From NCBI GenBank assembly GCA_900767595.1, contig CAAFZS010000031.1, forward strand, positions 1 through 43,960: 43,960 bases of DNA. The letters are read 5' to 3'. Origin of the DNA: Bacteroidales bacterium (GTDB lineage Bacteria > Bacteroidota > Bacteroidia > Bacteroidales > Paludibacteraceae). Below are positions 16,237 to 25,139 of this stretch, one piece after another. Each line of letters opens with the position of its first letter. Position 1 is the first letter of the stretch. The notes under the pieces are model-generated. The model had not been told where the DNA came from. It searched no databases and worked only from the letters and a program-made list of their open reading frames with translations. The translations under genes were made by a program, and so were the position numbers.

Positions 16237-17616
16237 TTATTGAATATAAATAGTTGATAAACGATTGTAACCCTGTTTTTCATTCCATGTGCCCTCATTG
16301 GCGCAGCGGATGGAAAAGAGTGGGTTGTCATGCAGCGTGGGACACGGGTCCGGCAAGTTGAGATAAAGTTTATACTCCCCTTGCGGAACGGCTGCTATAT
16401 CGGCTCCCAAATGCAGGGAAATAGTACCTTGTTCGGGTAACCAGAAACGCGGGTCGATATTGTACTGCTTAAACGTAAACGCGGTATCCTGATTAAGTAG
16501 AACCAGTTCCACATCTCTCGGGTTCTGCGGAGCGGCAAAGCCGGCATTATGCAGATCTAAATCCGCGGTCAGACGATGGTTAGACGGGTCTATTAAGACG
16601 GACACTTTATCCATCACCAACCGGTAACCCATCCGTTGGCAGATAGCATCCCAATGACCGGACTTTTGCCATTTGCCTCGGTTATCGTTCCATTCACCAT
16701 TATCGCAATAAGTGAAATGATATCGCTCCATCTCTCGAACGGCACGTTCACCATCGGAATATACGCAGTTTTGGCAAATCTCGCCACCCATAACCGTATA
16801 TTTGGTATCCGCTTGCCAAAAATAACGTTCGGCATCCTTGAGATAGGTTCCCCAATCATTGGGCCCGGAAACAAAACAATCGTTATGCCCCGCTATGCGT
16901 GCTTGAGGTGCAGAGGTGTGGGCAAGAGCAGGATCAATAGGCTGTATAGGATAATTTTTGATTTGGAGGTACATTCGTTTATAATAGGGTGTCCGCACTG
17001 CAATCTGTCTTGTCTCCGGCAGTGCGTCTAATAACCAATCCAACAAATCCACACGTGTCATAAAACTTTCCTTTGTACCATCATAGCCCGGAAAATCGGG
17101 GGAAGGCCCCCACTCTCCCCATAATCCAAGATAGCCGGCTTCCATACAAAAGATGACATCCGCATTTTTTTGGATATAGGGTTTGAACTGCTCCACGTGG
17201 CGTTTGACCCACTGATAGTTAGCTCCAACCTGTTCGAGAGGAGCGGATTCGTCATAACTATAGGCAAAACGAAGAATACACTTAGCCCCCGCTTCACGAA
17301 GGACTTGCATATTCTTATCAAACGCATCTAAATAGACTTGCTCCACGTCGCGGTCAATATAGTCCATTAGATAATAAGAGTGCTGCTGAAGCGTAATATT
17401 CGACTGACGGCGCTGGATACTATAGATGCGTTCAGTAGGTGCATTCGCAAACGGAGCGTGCTCAAAGTACGTAAGGAGTTTGAACCCGCGCTCGGGATTC
17501 GGGAAATCTTCGTGGGACTCTGTAAATTCCACTTGCTGACAGGTGGGTTGGGGAACTGGCCGACAACCCACCACAAGCAAAGCAAGAATACTAACGAACA
17601 ACCAATTTAGACGCAT
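16237..17616 (-). CDS. DUF4874 / DUF4832 lipoprotein (putative glycoside hydrolase)
   Basis: 459 aa. Lipoprotein signal ending LLVVGC (Cys18). The hallmark DFPNPERGF (38-45) opens DUF4874, a TIM-barrel-like domain with conserved WGEWGPS and TPYYKRM segments, followed by AGHNDCFV and GGEIC. The C-terminal third is a beta-sandwich within DUF4832 (LDLHNAGFAAPQNPRDVELVL). The family is usually regarded as glycoside-hydrolase-like, but I know of no fixed substrate. It overlaps the start of the upstream metallophosphoesterase gene's 3' end by 26 bp, indicating tight translational coupling. Paralogous to 20563-22137. Confidence 0.85.
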   Translation of the reverse strand: MRLNWLFVSILALLVVGCRPVPQPTCQQVEFTESHEDFPNPERGFKLLTYFEHAPFANAPTERIYSIQRRQSNITLQQHSYYLMDYIDRDVEQVYLDAFDKNMQVLREAGAKCILRFAYSYDESAPLEQVGANYQWVKRHVEQFKPYIQKNADVIFCMEAGYLGLWGEWGPSPDFPGYDGTKESFMTRVDLLDWLLDALPETRQIAVRTPYYKRMYLQIKNYPIQPIDPALAHTSAPQARIAGHNDCFVSGPNDWGTYLKDAERYFWQADTKYTVMGGEICQNCVYSDGERAVREMERYHFTYCDNGEWNDNRGKWQKSGHWDAICQRMGYRLVMDKVSVLIDPSNHRLTADLDLHNAGFAAPQNPRDVELVLLNQDTAFTFKQYNIDPRFWLPEQGTISLHLGADIAAVPQGEYKLYLNLPDPCPTLHDNPLFSIRCANEGTWNEKQGYNRLSTIYIQ

Positions 17617-20560
17617 GTCGGTTCTTTATTTGCACATAAACGCCCGCAGGTAGTTGGTTCACATTCATTGCACGGCCAAAGACATCGTAAACGCCATCTA
17701 CCTTACGATCAAACACTTGTTGTAAACCCACAGAATAAGCCGTATGAGGAATGGTTCGCTTAACAGTAAAATGGTAATACGGTTCCGGATCTCCGGTTGC
17801 ATTGAGGCGGAAAGAGTGAGCTTCCAACTTATCCTCCGATACTGTAAAACGCGTATAAGAAGGAGAGCCGGGTTGGTCAAACTTACCGGTGAAGAGGTCA
17901 TAATAATTCTCCACTTTATGTCGGCTCAGACCTTCCTCCATCTCAGCACGAGTGAAGGGATCATAACGTTTCTCACCGCAAGTAGCACCAATGAAATAGA
18001 GGGTACCATTATCGGTGATGAACGTATTATCATCTTGTACCGACCCTTCCGCTACTTTCCACGTATCCCCATTGACAGGACCAATCATCTCGTAGCAGTG
18101 GTCGTGCCCTTGCAGAAGTACGTCTAATTCGATATCTTTAAAAAGCGGAATCATACAAGAGCGATAGAGCGTAGCCTCCTCATCGGTTTGGTGTCCCGAA
18201 CCGGCAAAGACGGCTTGATGAACGAGACCGATACGCCATTTAGCCTCCGGATGAGCTGCCACTTGGTCTTTAAACCAGTTAGCCACATCGGTTTGGAGAT
18301 AGGACGATGTTCCTTTTTCATAATCAGTTGATCCGCGCCAATAATCTTGGTGCGAATATACAAGGAAAAGCGCATCTCCATACATAAAACTATAGGTAAT
18401 TCCGTCAAACTGAGGTTTTACCTTCGCTAATTTATTAAACGTGTTATCCGTATTAAAATGGAAAGTATAATTAAGATGATTACTATCGTCATGATTACCA
18501 TCCGTAGGAGCGATAGGCATTGTTTGGATAACCGGAAGCAACGATTGCTCAAACCAGCGTTCCCACTCCCATTCGGAGTTAGCATTTCCTCCCGACTCCA
18601 CAATATCTCCCGGGAAGAGACAGAAACGGATATCTTCTTCATTATTAGCTACTGCCTTAGCGCATTGCTCGGCAGCTTCCACATACTCGGGATTCATCAA
18701 GTGTGAGTCCGTCATATAGATAAATGAAAAATCTGATTGGTTTTCATCCGCTGTACGGAAACGATACACTTTCGACCAATGTCCTTCATATCCGACACGA
18801 TAGGAATAATGCGTACCCGGTTTAAGATTCCTGACAACTGCCTTATGGCTAACGTAGTTATAGGTTTGGAGAGCTGACATACCTGTAGCTTTGAGCAGCC
18901 CTGATGTAGAAACAGCGTAACGCAATGCCCCGGTATTCTTGGGAGTTGCGTCTATAAGAGTAATGTTTCCTTCTTCATCCGTAAGTTCCACCACACCGTC
19001 ATTCACTCCTTCGTTCGTGAACCAGCAGAACGCCATATTATAGCGCGGGTCGCCATTGATATTGGTTACCACACAATAGGGTTCATATTTCGATTGAAGA
19101 TTGAGGATTGCAGATTGAAGATTAGCCAAATTCTGCTCCGAGGAATCATGACGAGCCGCTTCACGAGCGACCCACATCGGGATATAGGAAGGGATAGCAT
19201 AGTCCTCTATAAGCAGTTTCTCCGCTTCCCTTACTTCGGGGCACACGTATGCTTCTTCGGCAGGGTTGACAACGAGGATATTATGCTTACGGATACGTCC
19301 GTTGGAGGATACTACATTGATTTTCGTTGTGCCGACACTTAGGGCTTTAATCAAACCGTTATTGACCGTCGCCATCGCCTTATGCTCCACACTCCAATAG
19401 AGGTGTTTCTGGGTCGTGTTTTCCGGCACAAACTGATAATATGCCAAAACGGACTCGCCCACTTTAAGGATGATGGTGTCTTGCAAGAGGATGATATCCG
19501 TCAGTTGGATAGTTGGTGCATTCGGGTCATATTCGTAGCAACCGATATCCACCTTGTCTCCGATAGAGCGGGGGTTGCCGTCCAAGTCGAAGGGACCGGG
19601 GTCGAGTACGGTTGAACCGCGATCGATAACGAACGAACCGGCAGAGAGGTGGAAGTCCGCTGCACGCATGGCATCTATCTCTGCCTCGTTCTTGGGAACA
19701 CCGGCAAAAGGAGTGGGAGATACGAAACGTACCGGACGGCTTTTGCCCCAGTTATCTGCATCAAGTCGCCAGGAGAACATGGAGTTACCATGATTGGATG
19801 CATTGCCCTTCGAGTCTTTGTTACTATCCGATATATAGTCGCACGGATCCGAGAACCCCGGCTCGTTGGTGTTTCCCCAACAAAGGATATTATTCGATGT
19901 GGATTCCGAGTGCCAACCGCCATATTCAGCCCCGAAGTTACGGGCAGAAGTACAACTGATAACCTTACCATCCAGGTTGCCGTCGCGGTGGTTATAGATT
20001 CCACCGGAGTTGGGCCAATCCGCACGAGACGGTTCATTGTTATGCATAAGGCAGTTACGGACGATACCGTTAGCGTCGTTCCAGATAGAGCAATCGACGC
20101 CCGAGCAACCGCGTGCGATACAACGGTCCACCAAGCCTCCCATATTAAAAATCGCCCCTGCGCGACCGGTCGTATAGCAGAGTTCAACAATACAATGGTC
20201 TAACGTAACATTCTTCGTAATATAGATACCTCCTCCGTCGTCGCTGCTATTGGCATTACGGATAAGCAGGTCTTTGATGGTGGTAGGGTTCGCCATATCC
20301 GCGGTACAATAGACGAGGTTATGGTTAAGCCCTGTTCCGTCAAGAATCGTTTGTCCATAAACGCCCACAATGTGCACACCGGATTTAACTGCGATGCGCT
20401 GATTATACACGCCCGCCGCCAAATAGACTGTATCTCCTACAGAGGCATTATTGATGGTTTGTTGTACATCGTCCGCGGGGGTAACACGAATGTTCGAAGC
20501 AAATGAACTTGTGAGGGTTAAGGCTAAACCTATACCAAGAGTAATGAATCTGTTATGCAT
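17591..20560 (-). CDS. Secreted beta-helix / Big2-like / metallophosphoesterase
   Basis: 989 aa. Signal peptide at 1-22. Beta-helix at about 24-345 (LDHCIVELC, VDRCIARGC, VRNCLMHNN). Divergent Big2-like domain at about 352-432. Fn3-like phosphatase N-domain with NINGDPRYNMAFCWFTNEGV (500-519). Calcineurin-like phosphoesterase at about 608-865 with D618-x-H620, G651-D652, GNHD 688-691, H781 and GHDH 818-821. The tail (GVYDVFGRAMNVNQLPAGVY) is a type IX secretion-like C-terminus. Same architecture as 3489-6623, so the two shared-promoter operons carry matching enzymes. Repeat family B encodes residues about 479-489 (ANLQSAILNLQ). It starts 2 bp after the DUF4874 gene and overlaps the next gene by 26 bp. 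Confidence 0.88.
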   Translation of the reverse strand: MHNRFITLGIGLALTLTSSFASNIRVTPADDVQQTINNASVGDTVYLAAGVYNQRIAVKSGVHIVGVYGQTILDGTGLNHNLVYCTADMANPTTIKDLLIRNANSSDDGGGIYITKNVTLDHCIVELCYTTGRAGAIFNMGGLVDRCIARGCSGVDCSIWNDANGIVRNCLMHNNEPSRADWPNSGGIYNHRDGNLDGKVISCTSARNFGAEYGGWHSESTSNNILCWGNTNEPGFSDPCDYISDSNKDSKGNASNHGNSMFSWRLDADNWGKSRPVRFVSPTPFAGVPKNEAEIDAMRAADFHLSAGSFVIDRGSTVLDPGPFDLDGNPRSIGDKVDIGCYEYDPNAPTIQLTDIILLQDTIILKVGESVLAYYQFVPENTTQKHLYWSVEHKAMATVNNGLIKALSVGTTKINVVSSNGRIRKHNILVVNPAEEAYVCPEVREAEKLLIEDYAIPSYIPMWVAREAARHDSSEQNLANLQSAILNLQSKYEPYCVVTNINGDPRYNMAFCWFTNEGVNDGVVELTDEEGNITLIDATPKNTGALRYAVSTSGLLKATGMSALQTYNYVSHKAVVRNLKPGTHYSYRVGYEGHWSKVYRFRTADENQSDFSFIYMTDSHLMNPEYVEAAEQCAKAVANNEEDIRFCLFPGDIVESGGNANSEWEWERWFEQSLLPVIQTMPIAPTDGNHDDSNHLNYTFHFNTDNTFNKLAKVKPQFDGITYSFMYGDALFLVYSHQDYWRGSTDYEKGTSSYLQTDVANWFKDQVAAHPEAKWRIGLVHQAVFAGSGHQTDEEATLYRSCMIPLFKDIELDVLLQGHDHCYEMIGPVNGDTWKVAEGSVQDDNTFITDNGTLYFIGATCGEKRYDPFTRAEMEEGLSRHKVENYYDLFTGKFDQPGSPSYTRFTVSEDKLEAHSFRLNATGDPEPYYHFTVKRTIPHTAYSVGLQQVFDRKVDGVYDVFGRAMNVNQLPAGVYVQIKNRHASKLVVR
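19092..19123. repeat. Repeat family B inside a CDS
   Basis: GATTGAAGATTGAGGATTGC then AGATTGAAGATT, read on the minus strand as NLQSAILNLQS. The insertion lies in a linker ahead of the Fn3-like domain. The paralogue at 3489-6623 has unrelated codons there (LKALKDAIPTLV). Confidence 0.8.
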
Positions 20561-20562
20561 AA

Positions 20563-22137
20563 TTATATTTTTTGTCCTAAAATAGTAAATAATCCTTGTG
20601 CATTCTCAATAACTAATTGATTATCTTTGAACACCTTCTTTGCCGTTTTTGCGGATTGTTTCGGGAAGACCTCTAACAAATCCACATGCAACTTATCTAT
20701 CTCCGGCGTTTGAGGTGCATCATTAGCAATCCTTATCTGCAAATGGAGATTGTTATATCCGGATGTTTCCTCCCAACAATCTATGTTGCATAAGCGAATA
20801 GAGAAACAAGAGTTAGTGCGTAAGTGTTCTGCTTTGTCCGGCAGATAGAGGCAAACATCGTAAACGCCCTCTTTGGCTTGAGCCGGAACTTCCAAGGTCT
20901 CATCAATGAGTGTTTGTGCATCACCCGAAGTCCAAAAACGAGGATCCGAAGCGAGTGGGAAGGAAATAGTATCTGTCTCGTTCTTCAACACGAGGAAAGC
21001 AGGACGCTCATTATAAGGAGTAGCATAACCCGTGTTGGAGATAATCAAATTAACAGGCATATTCCCACCGGGTTTGATAGCATCCGGTAAAGAGGACTGT
21101 TGTACCCCAAAACGATAGCCCAAATGTGCGGAGATGATATCATAATAGGCATGACCGTTTCCATCGAACTCCTCTTTCCATTTATTGAGAACAAAAGCCG
21201 AATAGGCATGATTGACATAAGAGTAGTGCAAATAGCTCAACTCTTCATGAGCAATAGCTCCCGTTGACCACTCGTTATAAATCTTTTGTGCATTAGCCTG
21301 GTCCTTCGTTAAATCCGTTTCGCCGCCATTAGGCAGATAGCGGCAATCACGATTGAGATACGACATATCCCGCTTACGATTTACGTAAGTACCCATATTG
21401 TTCTTATCGTTAAGCATAGCATCATTATGGTGTCCCAAGCGCGCTTTGGCAGAGCCATTAAAAGCCTCTTCAGGGGTTAAAGGAACGGTATCTTTCCCAA
21501 GATAATCGGTCTTATAAGCCGGTGTACGTAATTGAATAGCACGCGAAGCGGGAACGGCATCAAGAAGAGCGTTAATAAGATCCGTCTTCACCTGTTGTTT
21601 AATGTTTCCGCCCGTACCTTGCGAGGAATAATACCACTCGCCCCAAACGCCGAGGAATCCCGCCTGTACGCAGGAGATAACATCTTCTCCCTGCGCCAAA
21701 ATAGGTTTCAGCTGCTGAAGATGTATAGCCCACCATTCAGGAGTTCCGTCCATATAAGGAGTGGACCAATTCGAAGTATAGGCAAAACGGATAATGAGTT
21801 TACCACCCGCTTGGCGACAAGTCTCAAAGTCTTGAAGAATAATATTGAGAGCATACTTCGGGATAGAATCTGAACGATAGTTATTGAGGTAATACTCGCG
21901 CAAAAACAATGTCCGTTTCAGTTTGCGATGAGCGGTAATCGTAGACGCCGGGAAATTGGATTCTTGTTGTGACTCCTTAAACGTTTGCGATTCAGGATGA
22001 TAGAAACCGCGTTCTGGATTCGGAAAATCAGTATAATAATCCAAATCGTACCACTTTACGGTAGCGTGGAGAGGAGTAGAGGAGTAGAGGAGTAGAGCTA
22101 ATAAAAGACCTGATGCCAGCAAAAGACGAGATTTCAT
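20563..22137 (-). CDS. Secreted DUF4874 / DUF4832 protein (putative glycoside hydrolase)
   Basis: 524 aa. Signal peptide MKSRLLLASGLLLALLLY continuing SSTPLHA, where LLLYSSTPL is encoded by repeat family A. DFPNPERGF (38-45) opens DUF4874, with conserved GVWGEWYYSS, LRTPAYKTD and GHHNDAML. The C-terminal DUF4832 sandwich (LIISNTGYATPYNERPAFL) follows. Unlike the 16237-17616 lipoprotein it ends with a secretion-type tail (VFKDNQLVIENAQGLFTILG), so the two paralogues probably act at different sites, one lipid-anchored and one exported. It starts 36 bp after the permease gene, and that gap is filled by repeat family G. Confidence 0.85.
   Translation of the reverse strand: MKSRLLLASGLLLALLLYSSTPLHATVKWYDLDYYTDFPNPERGFYHPESQTFKESQQESNFPASTITAHRKLKRTLFLREYYLNNYRSDSIPKYALNIILQDFETCRQAGGKLIIRFAYTSNWSTPYMDGTPEWWAIHLQQLKPILAQGEDVISCVQAGFLGVWGEWYYSSQGTGGNIKQQVKTDLINALLDAVPASRAIQLRTPAYKTDYLGKDTVPLTPEEAFNGSAKARLGHHNDAMLNDKNNMGTYVNRKRDMSYLNRDCRYLPNGGETDLTKDQANAQKIYNEWSTGAIAHEELSYLHYSYVNHAYSAFVLNKWKEEFDGNGHAYYDIISAHLGYRFGVQQSSLPDAIKPGGNMPVNLIISNTGYATPYNERPAFLVLKNETDTISFPLASDPRFWTSGDAQTLIDETLEVPAQAKEGVYDVCLYLPDKAEHLRTNSCFSIRLCNIDCWEETSGYNNLHLQIRIANDAPQTPEIDKLHVDLLEVFPKQSAKTAKKVFKDNQLVIENAQGLFTILGQKI
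22069..22097. repeat. Repeat family A in a signal-peptide coding region
   Basis: GAGAGGAGTAGAGGAGTAG plus AGGAGTAGAG, read on the minus strand as LLLYSSTPL, the end of the signal peptide of the DUF4874 protein. Confidence 0.85.
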
Positions 22138-22138
22138 G

Positions 22139-22173
22139 AGAATGATGAATTGATGAAATGATGAAATGATGAA
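22139..22173. repeat. Repeat family G, intercistronic
   Basis: GATGAATTGATGAAATGATG with further GAAATGATGAATT. It fills the whole 36-bp gap between the EamA permease stop and the DUF4874 start. Confidence 0.7.
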
Positions 22174-23052
22174 TTATTTACTCAAAGCGTACATAGCGAA
22201 GGCGGCACAAACAAGGCCGGCAATCTGTATAGGGTTCGGTATAACCGAAAGAATAATCAAACTTAAAAGAACAGTCACCATCGGACTCAAACCTTCCATC
22301 GGGCTAACCACCACTGCCTTACCATAACGGTAAGCATAAACGAGGGTTAAAGCACCTATCGAGTTCAGAATCTGAATACCGAACGAAGACCAAAATTGGG
22401 TGGTCACCACACTACCCTCTTGCGCAAAGAAAGCAGCTGCAGAACCGTCCATAAAATAGGCGACCGGAATCAAAACCAGTCCCCAAATAGCCATCCATAC
22501 AAAGATAGACTCGGCATCCATGGAGTTATTGGCAAACTTCATGAAGAATCCTTGGATACCCCAAGCCAGCAACACGAGGATAGCAAGTACCATCCACAAC
22601 CAACCGCTTACGGGACTATTATCGCTATTGCTCTCCAAGGACAGAAGCAGAATAGCAGCTAAAGCAACGATGATACCGGCGATTTGCCACTTAGAGGCAC
22701 GCTCCTTAAGGAAGATAGCCGCTAAGGTGATAACAATCACGGGAGACATCGAGATAAAAGGATAAATAATATAACTCGGACCTTGTGTAAGCGCTTTGAA
22801 AAGAATCAATTGACCACCGGCACCTAATAAACCTACGGCTAAACCTAAGCCGATGGATTTCCAATCGTGCTGAATCTTACCCTTATTGATAATAAGTGCC
22901 ACGATAGCGCAAGGAATCATCGAGATTGCCCACGCGATATAAACGATGGTATCAGGAATACCGTGTTGAATTTGATAACCGGAGAAAGCTCCCCACACAC
23001 CCCATGTACATACCGTAATGAGGATAAATACAAGCCAGAGTTTGTTTTTCAT
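22174..23052 (-). CDS. EamA/DMT-family permease
   Basis: 292 aa, about ten predicted membrane segments in two EamA halves: the first about 4-140 (GAGGQLILFKALTQGPSYIIYP at the repeat junction), the second about 150-290 (SIGALTLVYAYRYGKAVVV). Inner-membrane drug/metabolite transporter superfamily. In this operon it could import a sugar or amino sugar, in the manner of RhaT/GlcU-like members (inference). It overlaps the amidohydrolase gene by 4 bp (translational coupling) and is the only transporter in the operon. The lack of a SusC/SusD pair implies that uptake across the outer membrane is encoded elsewhere. Confidence 0.85.
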   Translation of the reverse strand: MKNKLWLVFILITVCTWGVWGAFSGYQIQHGIPDTIVYIAWAISMIPCAIVALIINKGKIQHDWKSIGLGLAVGLLGAGGQLILFKALTQGPSYIIYPFISMSPVIVITLAAIFLKERASKWQIAGIIVALAAILLLSLESNSDNSPVSGWLWMVLAILVLLAWGIQGFFMKFANNSMDAESIFVWMAIWGLVLIPVAYFMDGSAAAFFAQEGSVVTTQFWSSFGIQILNSIGALTLVYAYRYGKAVVVSPMEGLSPMVTVLLSLIILSVIPNPIQIAGLVCAAFAMYALSK

Positions 23053-24152
23053 AATAGTGTTTTTTTCGATTTAGTTAAAATTTTTTCAGCATTCTTGTAA
23101 TAGATCTTCTCCAATACCTCATCCGGCAAATTGAAAGCGCTATAATACCAATGATACCCAAAATCGGGAATATAGAAGTGCTCATCCTCGGTCTCTAAGA
23201 TACGGAACACGGTTTGATACATAGAAGCATCCATACCATTATCGGTACCGAAGAGCACCCTATCTTGATATTTAATAAGGAACGCGCGCGTCGCGCGAGG
23301 AGTCTGAGCGGCCTCACCACAACGACCCGAGATATCAATGTATAGATTAGGATACTTATCCAGCAGGGCGCCCAAACGCGGAAGGTCCTGGTTCATATTT
23401 AAGTAGTGACAAGCAATAAAGATGGTCTGAGGGTTCTCGCGAACGGCATTCTCAAAACTCGTCATCAACTCATCATAATCCAGGCAACCCGGAACCGTCG
23501 TATCCACATGCCATGTACCGCCATTCATCAAACCGTCGTTGGTATTATCCAGCGGTAAGTACATCCAATACGGCTCAGCAATATGAATAGAAATAGGCAT
23601 CTTTAACTCACCTGCCTTCGCAATCAGCGGTTTCAAAGCCGGGTCATCAATATGGATACCCTCACCCGGAACGGGACGAGCATAGGTATCGCCTAAACCC
23701 TTATCTCCGAGTTCGCCAACGCCTACAGCACCTAAAGCGTGGTATTTCTCCAACTGAGCACAAGCGTGTTCCGCAAAGTCAGGTTGTCCATAGTGAGAGT
23801 AATCAAAGCAGCACCAAAAATCAAAACGATCACGATGGTCGGCATACTTATCAATCCACTCCTCAAACGAAGCGCCAATCCAATTGCAGTGATGAACGGT
23901 AGAGCGAACTATACCGCAAGCGTCCATGGTTTTTACCCACGTCTCTATCTCTTCCTTATTGGCAGCATAGTCATGCGAGTGCATATCAATAACCGGATAT
24001 TTCGCCTTCTCAACCTTGGTAACAGGAATATTGTTCACATTCACCGGTGCAAAATCCTTGAGCAGGATTTGCTTCTCGGGATGATCCGTTTGCGCTTTTT
24101 GGCATGCCAATAAGGCAATAGCACTAACCAATAAAACAAATGTTTTTTTCAT
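23049..24152 (-). CDS. Amidohydrolase (Amidohydrolase_2-like) lipoprotein
   Basis: 367 aa from ATG 24152. MKKTFVLLVSAIALLAC is a lipoprotein signal (Cys17). Metal-dependent TIM barrel: H58-x-H60 (IDMHSH), E147 (VGELGD), H190 (ISIHIAE), H249 (IACHYLN) and D304 (FGTDNGMD). This is the pattern of the Amidohydrolase_2 group, which contains lactonases, decarboxylases and C-O/C-N hydrolases. It is not a NagA/AgaA-type deacetylase by motif pattern, and its exported location also argues against a cytoplasmic deacetylase role. The substrate is presumably a product of the upstream glycan enzymes. Overlaps the permease gene by 4 bp. Confidence 0.8.
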   Translation of the reverse strand: MKKTFVLLVSAIALLACQKAQTDHPEKQILLKDFAPVNVNNIPVTKVEKAKYPVIDMHSHDYAANKEEIETWVKTMDACGIVRSTVHHCNWIGASFEEWIDKYADHRDRFDFWCCFDYSHYGQPDFAEHACAQLEKYHALGAVGVGELGDKGLGDTYARPVPGEGIHIDDPALKPLIAKAGELKMPISIHIAEPYWMYLPLDNTNDGLMNGGTWHVDTTVPGCLDYDELMTSFENAVRENPQTIFIACHYLNMNQDLPRLGALLDKYPNLYIDISGRCGEAAQTPRATRAFLIKYQDRVLFGTDNGMDASMYQTVFRILETEDEHFYIPDFGYHWYYSAFNLPDEVLEKIYYKNAEKILTKSKKTLL

Positions 24153-24165
24153 GTTTCTAAAAATT

Positions 24166-24204
24166 ACTCTCAACTCTAAACTCTACACTCTAAACTCTCA
24201 ACTC
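24166..24204. repeat. Repeat family F, intercistronic and providing a stop
   Basis: ACTCTCAACTCTAAACTC, TACACTCTAAACTC, TCAACTCC. It spans the gap between the kinase and amidohydrolase genes. The TGA stop of the kinase (24198-24200) and its last codons lie inside it. Confidence 0.8.
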
Positions 24205-25139
24205 CAGCCTAAGGCTGCGCCTTTGGCTTCTACATCCTCTTTCGAAGTGAAAGCGCCCGTGCCACCGGCTGCGGTAGTGTTCACAGCGCCGGTCATATTA
24301 CCGTACTTTTGACAAGTCTCAAGGTCATCGCCCTTCACAAAACGGGAGATGAAACCGGCATTGAAACTGTCTCCGGCACCAATGGCATCCACTACATTCG
24401 TGTTCAGATACGGCTTAAGCAAGGACATCGTACCATCTTTCTTAATGAGCAACGAGCCTTGGTTACCGCATTTGATAACAGCATTATTTATATAAGGAGT
24501 AATCTTATTGATACCTTCCTCAATCGTCTTCGAACCGGTGAGGCACATCAACTCTTTCTCGTTCGGCAAGAACAGGTCAATCAGTGGCAATACTTGCTTA
24601 TAATCCAACTCCCACTTCTCTGCCGGATCCCATTGCGTATCCAAACTAACGGTCACCCCATTAGCTTTGGCGAGTTTGAGAATCTCTAAGATATCCTTCC
24701 TCAATGCGGTCTGCATAAAGATAGAAGAAATATGGATATGCTTGGTATTGGCAAACAACTCCTTATTGATATTCTTAAGACCCATAAAGTCCATTGCTCC
24801 TTGATAGGTTACATTGGCACGGTCCTCGTTATAGTTGAGACAGATAGTAGCACCCGTGGCATACTTGTCCTGATGTACAAGATAAGAGGTGTCCACATTC
24901 TTTGCCTTGAGAGACTTTTCTACAAGGTCACCAAAACTATCATTCCCTATCATACCGCAGAAAGCCACCTTTGTACCCAAAGCCGCAGCATTGGCAGCAA
25001 AGATAGCTGTACTGCTACCCAAAGTTAAAATCATATCTTGACAGAATTTCTCCTTTCCTACTTCAGGAGCTCCGTCAATGCGATTGAGAATGAGATCAAC
25101 ATTCAGTTCGCCTAAGGCAACTACTTCAAACTGCTTCAT
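24198..25139 (-). CDS. PfkB-family sugar kinase
   Basis: 313 aa, full-length ribokinase-fold kinase. N-terminal substrate-binding motif GELNVDLILN (10-19), GSSTAIFAANAAALG (41-55), and PfkB signature 2 VVDAIGAGDSFNAGF (249-263) with catalytic Asp257 and the GAGD anion hole (254-257). Between the GatZ-like and amidohydrolase genes, the most economical role is phosphorylation of a ketohexose or its 6-phosphate, such as tagatose-6-phosphate, but the sequence does not separate this from fructokinase. The start codon shares a base with the preceding stop (TAATG). The stop lies within repeat family F. Confidence 0.88.
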   Translation of the reverse strand: MKQFEVVALGELNVDLILNRIDGAPEVGKEKFCQDMILTLGSSTAIFAANAAALGTKVAFCGMIGNDSFGDLVEKSLKAKNVDTSYLVHQDKYATGATICLNYNEDRANVTYQGAMDFMGLKNINKELFANTKHIHISSIFMQTALRKDILEILKLAKANGVTVSLDTQWDPAEKWELDYKQVLPLIDLFLPNEKELMCLTGSKTIEEGINKITPYINNAVIKCGNQGSLLIKKDGTMSLLKPYLNTNVVDAIGAGDSFNAGFISRFVKGDDLETCQKYGNMTGAVNTTAAGGTGAFTSKEDVEAKGAALGWS

